Of a stretch of DNA of 64,000 nucleotides, positions 25,660 to 34,158 are shown piece by piece. Location: assembly GCA_020747065.1 (NCBI GenBank), contig JAGMVK010000014.1, positions 186,001 to 250,000 of the forward strand, in the 5' to 3' direction. The notes under the pieces are model-generated. The model was not told the DNA's origin. It ran no database searches and saw nothing but the letters and a program-made list of their open reading frames with translations. Position numbers and translations under genes: made by a program. Origin of the DNA: Cadophora sp. MPI-SDFR-AT-0126 (lineage: Eukaryota; Ascomycota; Leotiomycetes; Helotiales; Ploettnerulaceae). Numbering within the stretch: the stretch's first letter is position 1; each line of letters starts with the position of its first letter.

Positions 25660-27294
25660 GAATATTCGCAGTGCTATCAGCTATCTATTGACTTAATACG
25701 CGTAAAGTTGGAACCTAGTTGCTCTTAGGTGAGAAGGCGATTGAACTAATAAAGTCTGAGTAGCCCTTGAGCATCTGTAATAGCGCGCCTATTGCGGCGT
25801 CCTAGAGCTATATTATTATTAAGTAAGACCTAGATACGACCTACTTACTATTAAGTGAGAAGGCGATTAAACTAATGAAGTTCGAGTAGCCCTTAAGCGT
25901 TTACAGTAGCGCGCCTATTGCGGTATCCTAGAGCTGTACTATCTTATGAGACCCAGATACGACTTACTTACTATTAGGTGAGAAGGCGATTAAACTAACT
26001 AAGTGTAAGTAGTCCTTAAGTGTTTATAGTAGCGCGCCTATTGCAGTATTTTAGAGCTATACTATTGTATTAGTAGACCCAGATATAACTTACTTATTAT
26101 TAAGTAAAAAATTAATTGAATAAATATAGTTTAAGTAGTTCTTAAGTATTTATAGTGGCGTGCTTATTGCAGTATCTTAAAGCTATACTATCTTATTATT
26201 AGACTTAGATATAACTTACTTATTATTAAGTAAGAAGGCAATTGAACTAATTAAGCTTAAGTAGCTCTTAAGTATTTATAATAGCGCGCCTATCGTAGTA
26301 TTCTAGAGCTATACTATTATTTTATTAGACCTAAATACAACTTACTTACTATTAGGTGAGAAGGCAACTAAATGAATGTAGTCTAAGTGGCTCTTAAGCA
26401 TCTATAGTAGCGCGCCTATCGCAGTGTCCTAGAGCCGTACCGACGTATTATAAGACCTAGATATAATCTACTTACTGTCAAATAAGAAGTTAACTGAATT
26501 AATAAAGTCTGAAGAGTCCTTGAGCATCTGTAGTAGCGTACTTATCGCGGCGTTCTAGAGCTGTATTATCTTATTAATAGACCTAGATATAATTTACTTG
26601 CTATCAGGTAAGAAGGCAATTGAACTAACTAAGCGTAAGTGATTCTTAAGTATCTATAATAGCGCGCTTATTATAGCATCCTAAAATTATACTATTATAT
26701 TATTAGACTTAAATATAACTTACTTACTATTAAGTAAGAAATCAATTAAATAGATATAGTCTAAGTAGTTCTTAAGTATTTGTAGTAGCGCGCTTATTAT
26801 AGTATCTTAGAACTGTATTATTTTATTATAAGACCTAAATATAACTTACTTATTATTAAGTAAGAAATTAATTAAATAAATATAGTCTAAGTAATCCTTA
26901 AGTATCTGTAATAGCGCGCTTATTATAGTATTCTAGAATTGCACTATCTTATTATAAGACCTAAATATAACCTACTTACTATCAGGTAAAAAGGCAACTG
27001 AACTAACCGAGCTTATATAGTCCTTAAGCATCTATAATAGCGCGCCTATTGCAGTATCTTAGAGTTATATTATCTTATCGTAAGACCTAAATACAACCTA
27101 CTTACTATCAGGTAAGAAGGCGACTGAACTAACTGAGCTTAAGTAATTCTTAAGCGTCTATAGTAGCGCGCCTATTGCGGTGTCCCAGAGCTATACTATC
27201 GTATTACTAGACCTAGACACGACCTGCTTACTATCAGGTGAGAAGGCGACTAAATAAACGAAGCTTAAGTGGCCCTCGAGTGTTTGTAGCAGCG
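25660..27294 (-). repeat. Array of 13 WD40 units, 126-bp period
   Basis: An anchor related to TAGCGCGCCTATTGC recurs at 25781, 25907, 26030, 26156, 26282, 26408, 26534, 26660, 26786, 26912, 27038, 27164 and 27290. The spacing is 126 bp, once 123 bp, so units are 42 codons and indels keep the frame. In the NLR frame each unit reads GALLQTLKGHS, then SIAFSP, SGS and RLWDTAI-like blocks (Trp and Gln codons often RIP-altered), the WD40 signature. The near-identity of units resembles the WD repeats of HET-E/HNWD-type NLRs, which evolve in concert. Duplication inside the array would itself attract RIP. Confidence 0.88.
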
Positions 27295-29207
27295 CATTCC
27301 AGTATACTAGTACTTTTAGTTTCTGCAGAATCTAATATAGGATATACTTCTTAAATGCCACCCGAATAAGACTCTTCTCTGGGCTAAAGACTAGTACTGA
27401 ATAATACAATTAAAGGAGCGCTTATTTAATAACTAATTAATTATATATAATAAACTGTCTTATATTATATATAAATACGTATAAATCAGGACTTTTATTA
27501 ACCTAATGATAAATTAAGTACACTTTTATAAATAATAGATAAATATCTTACAAGAATATAACTCTTTAGGGAAATTATTACTTGAATTCCTTCTATTATC
27601 TTACCTATCTACTCAAGCGCCTTAAGCTAGTGTAGTAGGTGAGCTTATAGAAACCGGTGGGCTACCTCGCTGTTGTAAGTCGGAGAATAACTCTTTTGTA
27701 AATACTGAACCTAGTAGAGGTATATATATTGAACTTCAGGCGGAAGGCATTTCTGAATTCGATTGCTCTTAACTTAACTAGCTTAACTACTAGGGGCATA
27801 CATTTCATAAATATCCTTCTTAAAAGTCTGGAATATCAGCTGTATATAGCTATTAGCTAGTACCTAATATACCTCCTTCTTATTTACTTAGAAATCCTTA
27901 TATTAATCTTTACTAAGAAGGAAATCGCGAAATAAAGGGTAATAGAGATAAAGTAGGTGAATTAGGTTATTTAGAATATTAAGGATTATATAGAAGTCGC
28001 TAAATATTAAATCGACTTCTTCCTTAGAAACCTGTAATAGACTACTTAATACATAGGTAGAAAGAGGTAAGAATAATACTACTATACTTTCAAGTATATA
28101 CTTTAATATATTACATGCCTCTTCTTTCTCTTTATTTAAATAGTCTAAGAAGATTAAGTAATTAAGAATAGTAAAGTAAATTTTATTAAAGTACTTCTCT
28201 AGTGTAGTAATAGCGCTACTACTAGCCTTAAGAATTATATCTAATCTCTTGCGTGTAAATCGCCTCCTCTTATAGATAAACTAATATATTATTAACGCTT
28301 AAATAAAGAGACCGCTAGTATATATAACTAGCTATTAGAGAACCTGCTCGCCGGGCTAGTTAGCTCTAAAAGTCTACTCTTACTTAATTACCTCTAAATT
28401 ATATTCCAAGAATAGTAAGATATTATAATTAATAATTAATAGCTATATATTATAAAGAATAAAGTCCTTATATTTAGCTTATAGGATAGCGTATATACTA
28501 TATCGAATTGGAATATCAGGTCTACTTATTAAAAACACTTGAAATTATACTATTATTAATAATCTAGCTTCAGCTAGAAGCTATAGAATTATACGAATGT
28601 AGTTTTCGTTATTACACTTATTAAGGGCATTTACAACAAGTAGATAAAAAGACGGAGATAAGCGCTTATCTAACTCTAGTAGACGAATAATAAGCTCGCG
28701 CCACTAGTCTAAGAGGGATAAATTCGTAATATCGCTCCGCTCCCTTATAGTATCACAGATATATGTTTAAAGAGATAGTATAGTATCTGCGAGCTATACG
28801 GCAAGACTTATGAAGAACTTACTAGTATAGCTCACGTTTCCGCTACCCCTTAAGAAGAAGAAGTTAGCTCTAAGATACTTTTACTTACTATATCTGCGAG
28901 CAATAGTGCAGGAGATTATTAACTTTCCTGTCCTAGCTAGGCCACTTAGCTAGAAGATATATCGCTTATCTTATCTATCTTTTCCATTAGCTTAGTTATA
29001 TATCTTTTATAGAAGGTCGACGCGCGTGTTAGGAAGGCAGGCAGGTTCGTCCTGGCGATTGTATGCGTTAAACGGCGCGTCTTTTGCGATAGGTAGGAAC
29101 TTGAGTATATCGTTTAAGTCTTAAGGTGCCTATTAGCTTCCTACTGCTTAGGTATAAGAGATAGTAGAAAGTAACTTACTTTTGCTTTTGTTAATATATA
29201 TATCCCG

Positions 29208-29255
29208 GAACTGGCCTGCTAAAAGGATAGAATTATGACTCGCAGATAAGCCGCT
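29208..29255 (-). other. Candidate amyloid-like motif at the N-terminal side of the NLR
   Basis: In the NACHT frame, upstream of the NTPase, the DNA reads SGLSASHNSILLAGQF, preceded by GNNQSI and followed by RDIYIN. It is about 16 residues and rich in Gly, Ser, Asn and beta-branched or aliphatic residues. It aligns without gaps to KGIKVINNGIALVGFI in the C-terminus of the divergent neighbour (30408-30455), sharing Gly at both ends, Asn and the I-x-L-(A/V)-G core. NLRs of the NWD2 type carry such motifs near their N-terminus. That it forms amyloid is inference. Confidence 0.5.
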
Positions 29256-29428
29256 GATGGATTGATTGTTGCCCGGTATGAGCTGGGGCTGCTACGGCGA
29301 GTCGTCTTGGCGAGCTAAAGGCTGGTTAGGTATTAAGCCGCGGTCTATAAAGCGATAGCTTCAAAAGCGTAGGATGTTGAGCAATAGACTATTATCCTTA
29401 CCTTGGTTCGCGATAGTGTTACGCTCAT

Positions 29429-29627
29429 GATAATGCTTTATAAGGCTTACAGTATAGAAACGACGGTGTTACGTATCTTCGTGATAATTAGTCCCGACCC
29501 CGTACCGTTACCTCAGCTGCTCTTTAGCTGAAGGATTCCCTAAACTTCCATTACATCCTTTCTAAGATATCTTCTTCGCGCTATAGTCTAAACACTATTG
29601 CATTATTGTGTTTGAATCGCTCCTTCT
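29429..29627. promoter_or_regulatory. Divergent intergenic region between NLR and Helo-like gene
   Basis: About 200 bp separate the putative 5' ends of two head-to-head genes and would hold both promoters. A GTGTTACG-x-TGATAAT unit occurs twice, about 57 bp apart (near 29417 and 29465), the first copy just inside the NLR 5' end. The NLR reading frame may extend into this region, so the true promoter space could be smaller. No core promoter element can be defended. Confidence 0.4.
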
Positions 29628-30716
29628 GTGGCGATAGACCCGCTTAGTATTACCGCTTCTGTGGTAAGTATTACTATAGTAGCTCTTCAGAGCGCTTAGT
29701 TCCTTGTTAAGACTATCGATAATATTAAAGATGCGCTAGGTACTATTAAAGATCTTAGCGCCGACCTTCAGGTAGTTAAGTCTATGTTGCGGGAGCTGAA
29801 TACTAATGTATAAGACGATTCTTTGCAGATTATTCGGAGTAGCTAAATCGGGCTCGCTATCGAGAACTGTGATAGAGCATGTAAAGCATTTCAGTTATAA
29901 GTTGAGCGCTAGATAAAGTATTCTAAAGAGGATAAGATATTCTGGATATCTCGATGGAAGATTGGATTATTTAGGCCCGATAGGATCAAGACATTTAAAG
30001 GGCAGCTTAATGACTATAAAAGTACCCTTAATATTGCCCTTACTATAGCGAACTTGTTTGTTTCACTACAGAACCGCCTTATTTTACTAGTAGCTAATTT
30101 ATTAAATAGATTAGAAGTAGCTAGCTAGAAGGAACTAGCGAAAGAGTAGAAAGATAGTATACTTGAAGTAACTAAGGCCGACCTTAAGTAAGAGCTCACT
30201 AGGGCAGGTAAAAAGATAGTGGAGATTAAGCAGAGTCTGTAACGATTCATAGTGGGCGGGAGCACTGAGCGAGATAAGGAGTCGGAGCAGAGTAAGAAGG
30301 AGCTTCTCCGGGAGCTTAAAAGATAGTAAGCTACTAGCACTGTATTGCGTAATATATACGAGGAAGCCCTCTTACGAATAGTGTATTAGCGCACTGGGCA
30401 GAAGATTAAGGGTATTAAGGTAATAAATAATGGTATAGCTCTAGTAGGATTTATTAATATGCTTAGAGAAGAGTTGAATATAAGTTAAGATATTTCGGAC
30501 GTAAGTGCTAATAATAGGGGTTTTATTATTATTAGAGTTACTAATAATGTAGATATCAAGGACTTGCGTCCTTGGTAGGTAGGCAGGTATATTGCGGTTA
30601 TGGGAAGGGTAATATTAGTGGAAAGGAAATCTAGATATGAATAGATAATTAACTTAGCACATTTCTTCGGCTCTAGAGCTATCTCTTGCTTTTTTATCGT
30701 TACGTTATTCAATTGA
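29628..30716 (+). pseudogene. Helo-like fungal N-terminal domain protein, candidate NLR partner
   Basis: A plus-strand frame of about 360 codons opens with (V)AIDPLSITASVVSIT and continues through an amphipathic helical region (FLVKTIDNIKDALGTIKDL), characteristic of the fungal STAND N-terminal/Helo-like domain (Pfam PF17111 type by memory). A charged, probably coiled-coil region follows (about 30090-30330), then ELLRELKR and NIYEEALL helices. Two C-terminal pseudo-repeats 29 residues apart, KGIKVINNGIALVGFIN (30408-30458) and SDVSANNRGFIIIRVTN (30495-30545), resemble the motif of the adjacent NLR. About 14 TAA/TAG stops and no internal TGA indicate RIP. The first codon is GTG where ATG is expected, preceded by an in-frame TGA, so the start is uncertain. 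By analogy with HET-S it would be a membrane-acting cell-death effector, which is inference. Confidence 0.72.
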
Positions 30717-31182
30717 ATTCTCTATTAAGCTATACTAACCTGACTAGTATCGAAAACCCTCTTACACTGAGGAATCGCTACTTCCCACCGCTTAGTGGCA
30801 CGTGCAGGCTGTTCCCCACCAAGATCGTCATTCGCTTCAATCCGAGGTTCGTACCTTGCGTACCGACTCGTGTGGGGATCTTGGATGAATCTGCACGCCA
30901 TAGCCGCAATAAGGCTGTTCACGATCTCCCGCATAGTGGGAAGGCCTAAGAGCCCGGCTAAGACTATTATATGAGTTTCAGAGATAGCCTAAGCTCAATA
31001 ATACAGTTGTAATAGAGGAAGTCTGTTATGATATAAAAAGAGTCTCTTTGCAAATCAGATGCAGGGCGACGATACGGACGTGAATTTCTTTGTTAGATAC
31101 ATTTAGGGTATTTAGGAGTTAATACAGAATTTAACTTGAAAGAAAATCTAAGAGATATTAAGGTATGCACCGATTTTACAAT
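30717..31182. other. GC-balanced patch without RIP, unassigned
   Basis: Between the Helo-like gene and the TIR end at 31183 lies a stretch, especially 30740-30960, with balanced composition and intact CpA/TpG. It holds overlapping open frames on both strands (30686-30949 plus, 87 codons; 30725-30934 minus, 69 codons, starting MREIVNSLIAAM and ending FDTSQVSIA). I recognise neither. The minus frame has the more protein-like composition, but no domain supports it. Confidence 0.4.
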
Positions 31183-31232
31183 GCTTGAAGTCAAAGTACC
31201 TATCATTTTTTCCGGCACGCAGGGATGCACGT
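31183..31232 (-). repeat. TIR-element end, copy b (~50 bp)
   Basis: An inverted copy of the outermost part of the TIR family: CTTGAAGTCAAAGTACC, then TTCCGGCACGCAGGGATGCACGT, then TA. It has only one CCCTGCGTGCCGG unit where copies a, c and d have two. It matches copy a best (shared CCGGAAAAAAT). The inner flank (30960-31180) does not follow the long TIR. It could close a unit 24726-31232 that brackets the NLR/Helo-like pair. It lies only 63 bp from the next element. Confidence 0.65.
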
Positions 31233-31295
31233 TAGATAACTTAGCACAGAATTCACATATAAAACCCTAAACAGGGACATTAATGAAAATCAGTA
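31233..31295. other. 63-bp spacer between two TIR elements
   Basis: Short unique spacer running from the TA after copy b to the TA before copy c. No feature was seen. Confidence 0.5.
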
Positions 31296-31757
31296 ATATT
31301 CCTCCCTGCGTGCTAAGAAACCCTACGTGCCGAGAAAAGCCATAAGTACTTTGACTTTAACTATCTTAAACTCTACACTAGCTTTTAAGTCTATAAAAAT
31401 AGAAGATTAATACTATTATATAGCTATTTATTAGCAATTTAACCTCTTTTGAAGAAAATTTTGTATTTATATTATTGCTATTTTACCTAATTTATAAGAA
31501 GCCTTTATTTCGGCTTTAGTATAAGTCCTTTACTATAGCTATATAAGTAAGCTCTTATTATCCCTTATATATCCTAAAAATTCTTATTTAAGCTTTAGAT
31601 CTATATTTCTTTTATCTAAGACCCTTATAAATTTTATAGCTACTGTAGCGCGTAAACAGCTGCAGGACTACCACGCGGTTCGGTACTTCTGATTAACGAA
31701 ACTAACAAATCTCGGCTATAAGAGACGGACCCTGCACTTCCCGCCGTAGCTTACTTA
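31296..31757 (+). repeat. Left terminal inverted repeat (copy c)
   Basis: Begins after TA with ATATTCCTCCCTGCGTG (RIP form of ACGTCCCTCCC), contains the doubled CCCTACGTGCCGAGAAA unit and AGTACTTTGACTTTAA. It is collinear with copy a and inverted relative to copy d up to GACGGAxCxxCxCTGCACTTCC. It is more strongly RIP-altered than copy d. Confidence 0.8.
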
Positions 31758-32434
31758 AATGTCAGCCTGAGACTTAAGGCTGGAAATTCGACAAAAGGTG
31801 AATGATCGAAGGTAGACTATGTCCTGAATTTCTTTTTTTATAATTCAATTCCCAGACTTCTTTAGCTTTCGTCTTAGTAACAAAGATTTATTATGCTTAT
31901 GACTTCCAGTATTCCTACGGTGAGCTTAAGCAACTGGGTCGGGCTTGCGCGCTTTTAGCTATGTATAACAATGCTATTACCGCGAGGCTGCCGCCTAGCT
32001 TAGTACGCTAGCCTTAATCTAATATCTTCTCTAATCTTCTTCTTACTTTATATCAATACTAATTCGATGACTTATTAGCTATAGAGAATCTTTCCTTCTG
32101 CAATCCTTGAATCTAATTAAATATTACGTCTACTACAGTTCAATAACAATAGCAATTTTAACCTAACTAAGTTCTTCGAAGATAATATTCCCGAGTATAC
32201 TATACTTTCACACAGATAGGAAGCAGCGGAGGTCACTTTCAAAGATCTGACAGATAGTACGAGTAAAGGCAAGGCTAGCTACGGCAAGATACAATTCTGC
32301 GGAGAACAGGTGAGACGTTCGTTGCATACCCTCCGTGAGGACGTCCGGTTCGATAATGTAGACCAAACAGATATAACTAGTTTTCTCATCTTTCAACCCA
32401 TAACATACAAGTACCTAAGTCTTTCCCCAAGTCC
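31758..32434. other. Spacer inside the TIR element, 3' side of the hydrolase
   Basis: Moderate-GC DNA between the left TIR and the stop codon of the hydrolase. A 62-codon minus-strand open frame at 32208-32396 has no recognisable feature and may be part of the 3' untranslated region. No other gene was seen. Confidence 0.5.
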
Positions 32435-33334
32435 CTAGACAAAGAATGCCTCAATGGCACTAACCACCTCCCCCGGCGCTTGTTCCTGTAAATAATGGCC
32501 AGCCTCCACACTCCTCCCACGCACCTCAACATCCCCATCAACAACCCTTCTCCACTCCCCTAAAGCATCAAACCTCTTCTCACAAACCCCGTACCTACTC
32601 CACAACAACATCAACGGGCTTTTCATCAATCTCCCCTCCCTCAAATCCCCCTCTGCCTCCACCAAATCTAGCGTCGCGCCCGCCCTATAATCATTACACA
32701 TCGCGCTCACCGCATCCTCCTGCCGCAACACACTATTCCAATGCTCTACATTCCGGCCATCAAAACCCTCCACCCCTTGCCGTCCTCCCAGGAACAGTTC
32801 CATGAACTCCCTCGGCGCAGCATTGATCAACGTCTCAGGTACAGGCGCCGCCTGGATCAGGAGGAACCAATGCCAGTACGCTTTCGCGAACTCGAAGTCC
32901 GTGGACCGGTACATGGCGAGCGTGGGACATATATCGAGGAAGATAGCTTTCCTAACACGAGTTGGAAAATCGACGCAGAGTTTATGCGCGACGCGAGCGC
33001 CGCGGTCGTGTGCGCAGACGTAGAACGGTGTGGTGGTGTAGCCGAGATGGTCCATGACGGCGATGCAGTCCTCGGCCATGGCGCTTTTGGCGTATGATGG
33101 GATGGAGGCTGGTTTGGAGGAGGCGCCGTAGCCACGGAGGTCCAGGGCGATGATGGTGTAGGCAGAGGTGAGGTGCGGGGCGATGAGGTGCCAGGTGTGG
33201 TGGCTTTGGGGGCAGCCGTGGAGGAGGAGAAGGGGTGGGAGGTGGGAGGTGGAAGGGCCGCTTTTGATGCCGTAGATGGTTATTTCTGGCGATGTCTGCG
33301 TGGTGACGGTAAAGGGTTCGAAGGTTTCAAACAT
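32435..33334 (-). CDS. Alpha/beta hydrolase, fluoroacetate (haloacetate) dehalogenase-like
   Basis: An intact, intronless 299-residue protein, the usual length of the family. It shows the alpha/beta-hydrolase fold: strand plus oxyanion HGCPQ (39-43), DLRGYG (65-70), nucleophile elbow AHDRGAR with Asp110, Arg111 and Arg114, Asp134 in FLDICPT, cap-domain YWHW with His155 and Trp156, DYRAG with Tyr216, and His280 in AGHYLQEQ. In bacterial fluoroacetate dehalogenase the nucleophile, acid, base, carboxylate-binding Arg pair and halide-binding His-Trp-Tyr sit at equivalent, nearly equally numbered, places. It would be a cytosolic enzyme hydrolysing small haloacids or a related ester/epoxide substrate. 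No signal peptide was seen. High GC and intact CpA/TpG show no RIP. Met1 is the only good start. Plus-strand open frames inside it are shadows. The substrate is inferred. Confidence 0.93.
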   Translation of the reverse strand: MFETFEPFTVTTQTSPEITIYGIKSGPSTSHLPPLLLLHGCPQSHHTWHLIAPHLTSAYTIIALDLRGYGASSKPASIPSYAKSAMAEDCIAVMDHLGYTTTPFYVCAHDRGARVAHKLCVDFPTRVRKAIFLDICPTLAMYRSTDFEFAKAYWHWFLLIQAAPVPETLINAAPREFMELFLGGRQGVEGFDGRNVEHWNSVLRQEDAVSAMCNDYRAGATLDLVEAEGDLREGRLMKSPLMLLWSRYGVCEKRFDALGEWRRVVDGDVEVRGRSVEAGHYLQEQAPGEVVSAIEAFFV

Positions 33335-33668
33335 GTTTGCGGTGTACCTTGAAGTAAGATGGTGATAGGACGATTGATATTGGCAGGCTATAGTTCCTAT
33401 TCGGATTCTGGCACAGGCAGTTACGGGATTGTTTAAGTAGCCACAAGCCAGATCGTCAATTATGTAACAAATTAGAACTAGCCGATCCCGTGTTGCAAGG
33501 ACAATTACGCAACCCGGACCTCCGAATGTAGAGGGATAGAGCGAGCTTATACGAGGTTCACTGGTACGAGTACGAGCCTTGCTCTGGAAACAGGAACCTT
33601 CAGCGGCCCTTCAGCCGGTCACTTGTTTTAGAGGAAAGACACTCCAGCACTTGCGAAGGGAAATACCC
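33335..33668. promoter_or_regulatory. Upstream region of the hydrolase gene
   Basis: 334 bp of balanced, un-RIPed DNA between the start codon and the right TIR. Any promoter of the hydrolase must lie here or in the TIR. No TATA box or other element can be singled out. Confidence 0.4.
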
Positions 33669-34128
33669 GAGTTGCGTCGGAAGTGCGGGGTAGCTCCGTC
33701 TAGCCGATAATCGTTAGTTCCGTCGATCAGAAGTGTACTAAACCGCGTGACCGCACTGCAGCTGTTTACACGCTACAGTAGCTACAAAGCTTATCAGGGT
33801 CTTTAATAAAGAAATAAGGATCTGAAACTCAATTAATAACTTTTAGGGTATGTAAAGAATAATAAAAGCCCGCTGTAATAGCTATAGCAAAGAATTCTAA
33901 TAAAGCTTAAAAAGAGGTATCTTAAGAATCAGGTAAAAGAGCGGTAAAATAACTTCAAATTTTCTTCGAAAGGAGTCAGAATTATAAATAAATAGTTGTG
34001 TAACTTAATATAGCTGACCTCTTGTTTCCATTACTTTATACCTTGGTGTGGGAATCGAGATAATTAAAGTCAAAGTACCTCTCGTTTTTCTCGGCACGCA
34101 GGGTTTCTCGGCACGCAGGGAGGGACGT
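33669..34128 (-). repeat. Right terminal inverted repeat (copy d)
   Basis: The best-preserved end of the family. Read outward it ends TTTCTCGGCACGCAGGG, then GAGGGACGT and TA. Two tandem CCCTGCGTGCCGAGAAA units are intact. The inner half shows mild RIP. It stops 30 bp before the stop codon of the TPR gene, so the element landed next to the 3' end of that gene. Confidence 0.82.
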
Positions 34129-34158
34129 TACATGAGATATTCGCTCTAGAGACATAGG

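Larger units (their letters stand above)
25529..29428 (-). pseudogene. NLR-type STAND protein: NACHT NTPase with WD40 repeats, RIP-inactivated
   Basis: The minus strand encodes a fungal NACHT-WD40 NLR. After a short N-terminal region with an amyloid-like motif (29208-29255) comes the pre-NACHT block ending NTRVDLL (about 29020). Walker A reads GLARTGKL (28920-28943, family GLAGTGKS). Walker B reads LLVVNALNKC (28614-28643, family VVDALDEC). Then come the TSRPDIPIR block (about 28500), the NACHT-WD linker with VLVFSPEKSLIR (about 27400), 13 WD40 units, and a C-terminal cap ending at TAG 25529-25531. Length is about 1,300 codons, normal for the family. Such proteins sense non-self signals and trigger incompatibility or cell death. 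Asp/Glu-to-Asn/Lys changes in Walker B and many TAA/TAG stops show RIP inactivation. The start is uncertain: the ATG at 29426-29428 is in another frame, and the motif frame stays open, apart from RIP stops and one TGA, to about 29540. Confidence 0.85.
31296..34128. mobile_element. 2.8-kb TIR element carrying an intact alpha/beta hydrolase gene
   Basis: Two inverted repeats of about 460 bp (31296-31757 and 33669-34128) face each other and are flanked by TA on both sides. Outer termini read ACGTCCCTCCCTGCGTGCC (intact on the right, RIP-altered on the left) followed by a second tandem CCCTGCGTGCCGAGAAA unit. The interior of about 1.9 kb contains one intact gene (32435-33334, minus) and no transposase. 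The repeated TIRs show RIP, while the single-copy interior does not. This fits a non-autonomous element that picked up a gene. The alternative is two independent solo ends flanking a host gene by chance, but the TA flanks and the matching outer ends favour one unit. Confidence 0.65.

Noticed and set aside
25660..27294. CRISPR-like or satellite tandem array
   Set aside because: The period is 126 bp with no alternating spacers, and the minus strand reads in frame as WD40 units attached to a NACHT domain.
29144..29179. Possible intron (GTAAGT...GCAG) in the NLR 5' part
   Set aside because: Only 36 bp, short for a fungal intron and a multiple of three, so the frame gives no evidence for splicing.
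29384..29428. ATG at 29426-29428 with a GTAAGG intron as the NLR start
   Set aside because: Splicing with the nearest acceptor puts the exon in a different frame from the motif and NACHT domain. Kept only as an approximate boundary.
30125..30340. 71-codon minus-strand ORF
   Set aside because: Lies antisense to the charged region of the Helo-like gene. Ser/Leu-rich shadow.
30485..30712. 75-codon minus-strand ORF
   Set aside because: Antisense to the C-terminus of the Helo-like gene. No independent support.
32208..32396. 62-codon minus-strand ORF downstream of the hydrolase
   Set aside because: No motif, composition or signal supports translation. Treated as 3' flank.
32741..33135. Three overlapping ORFs within the hydrolase (two plus, one minus)
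   Set aside because: Other-frame shadows of a high-GC intact gene. Only the 299-codon frame carries catalytic motifs.
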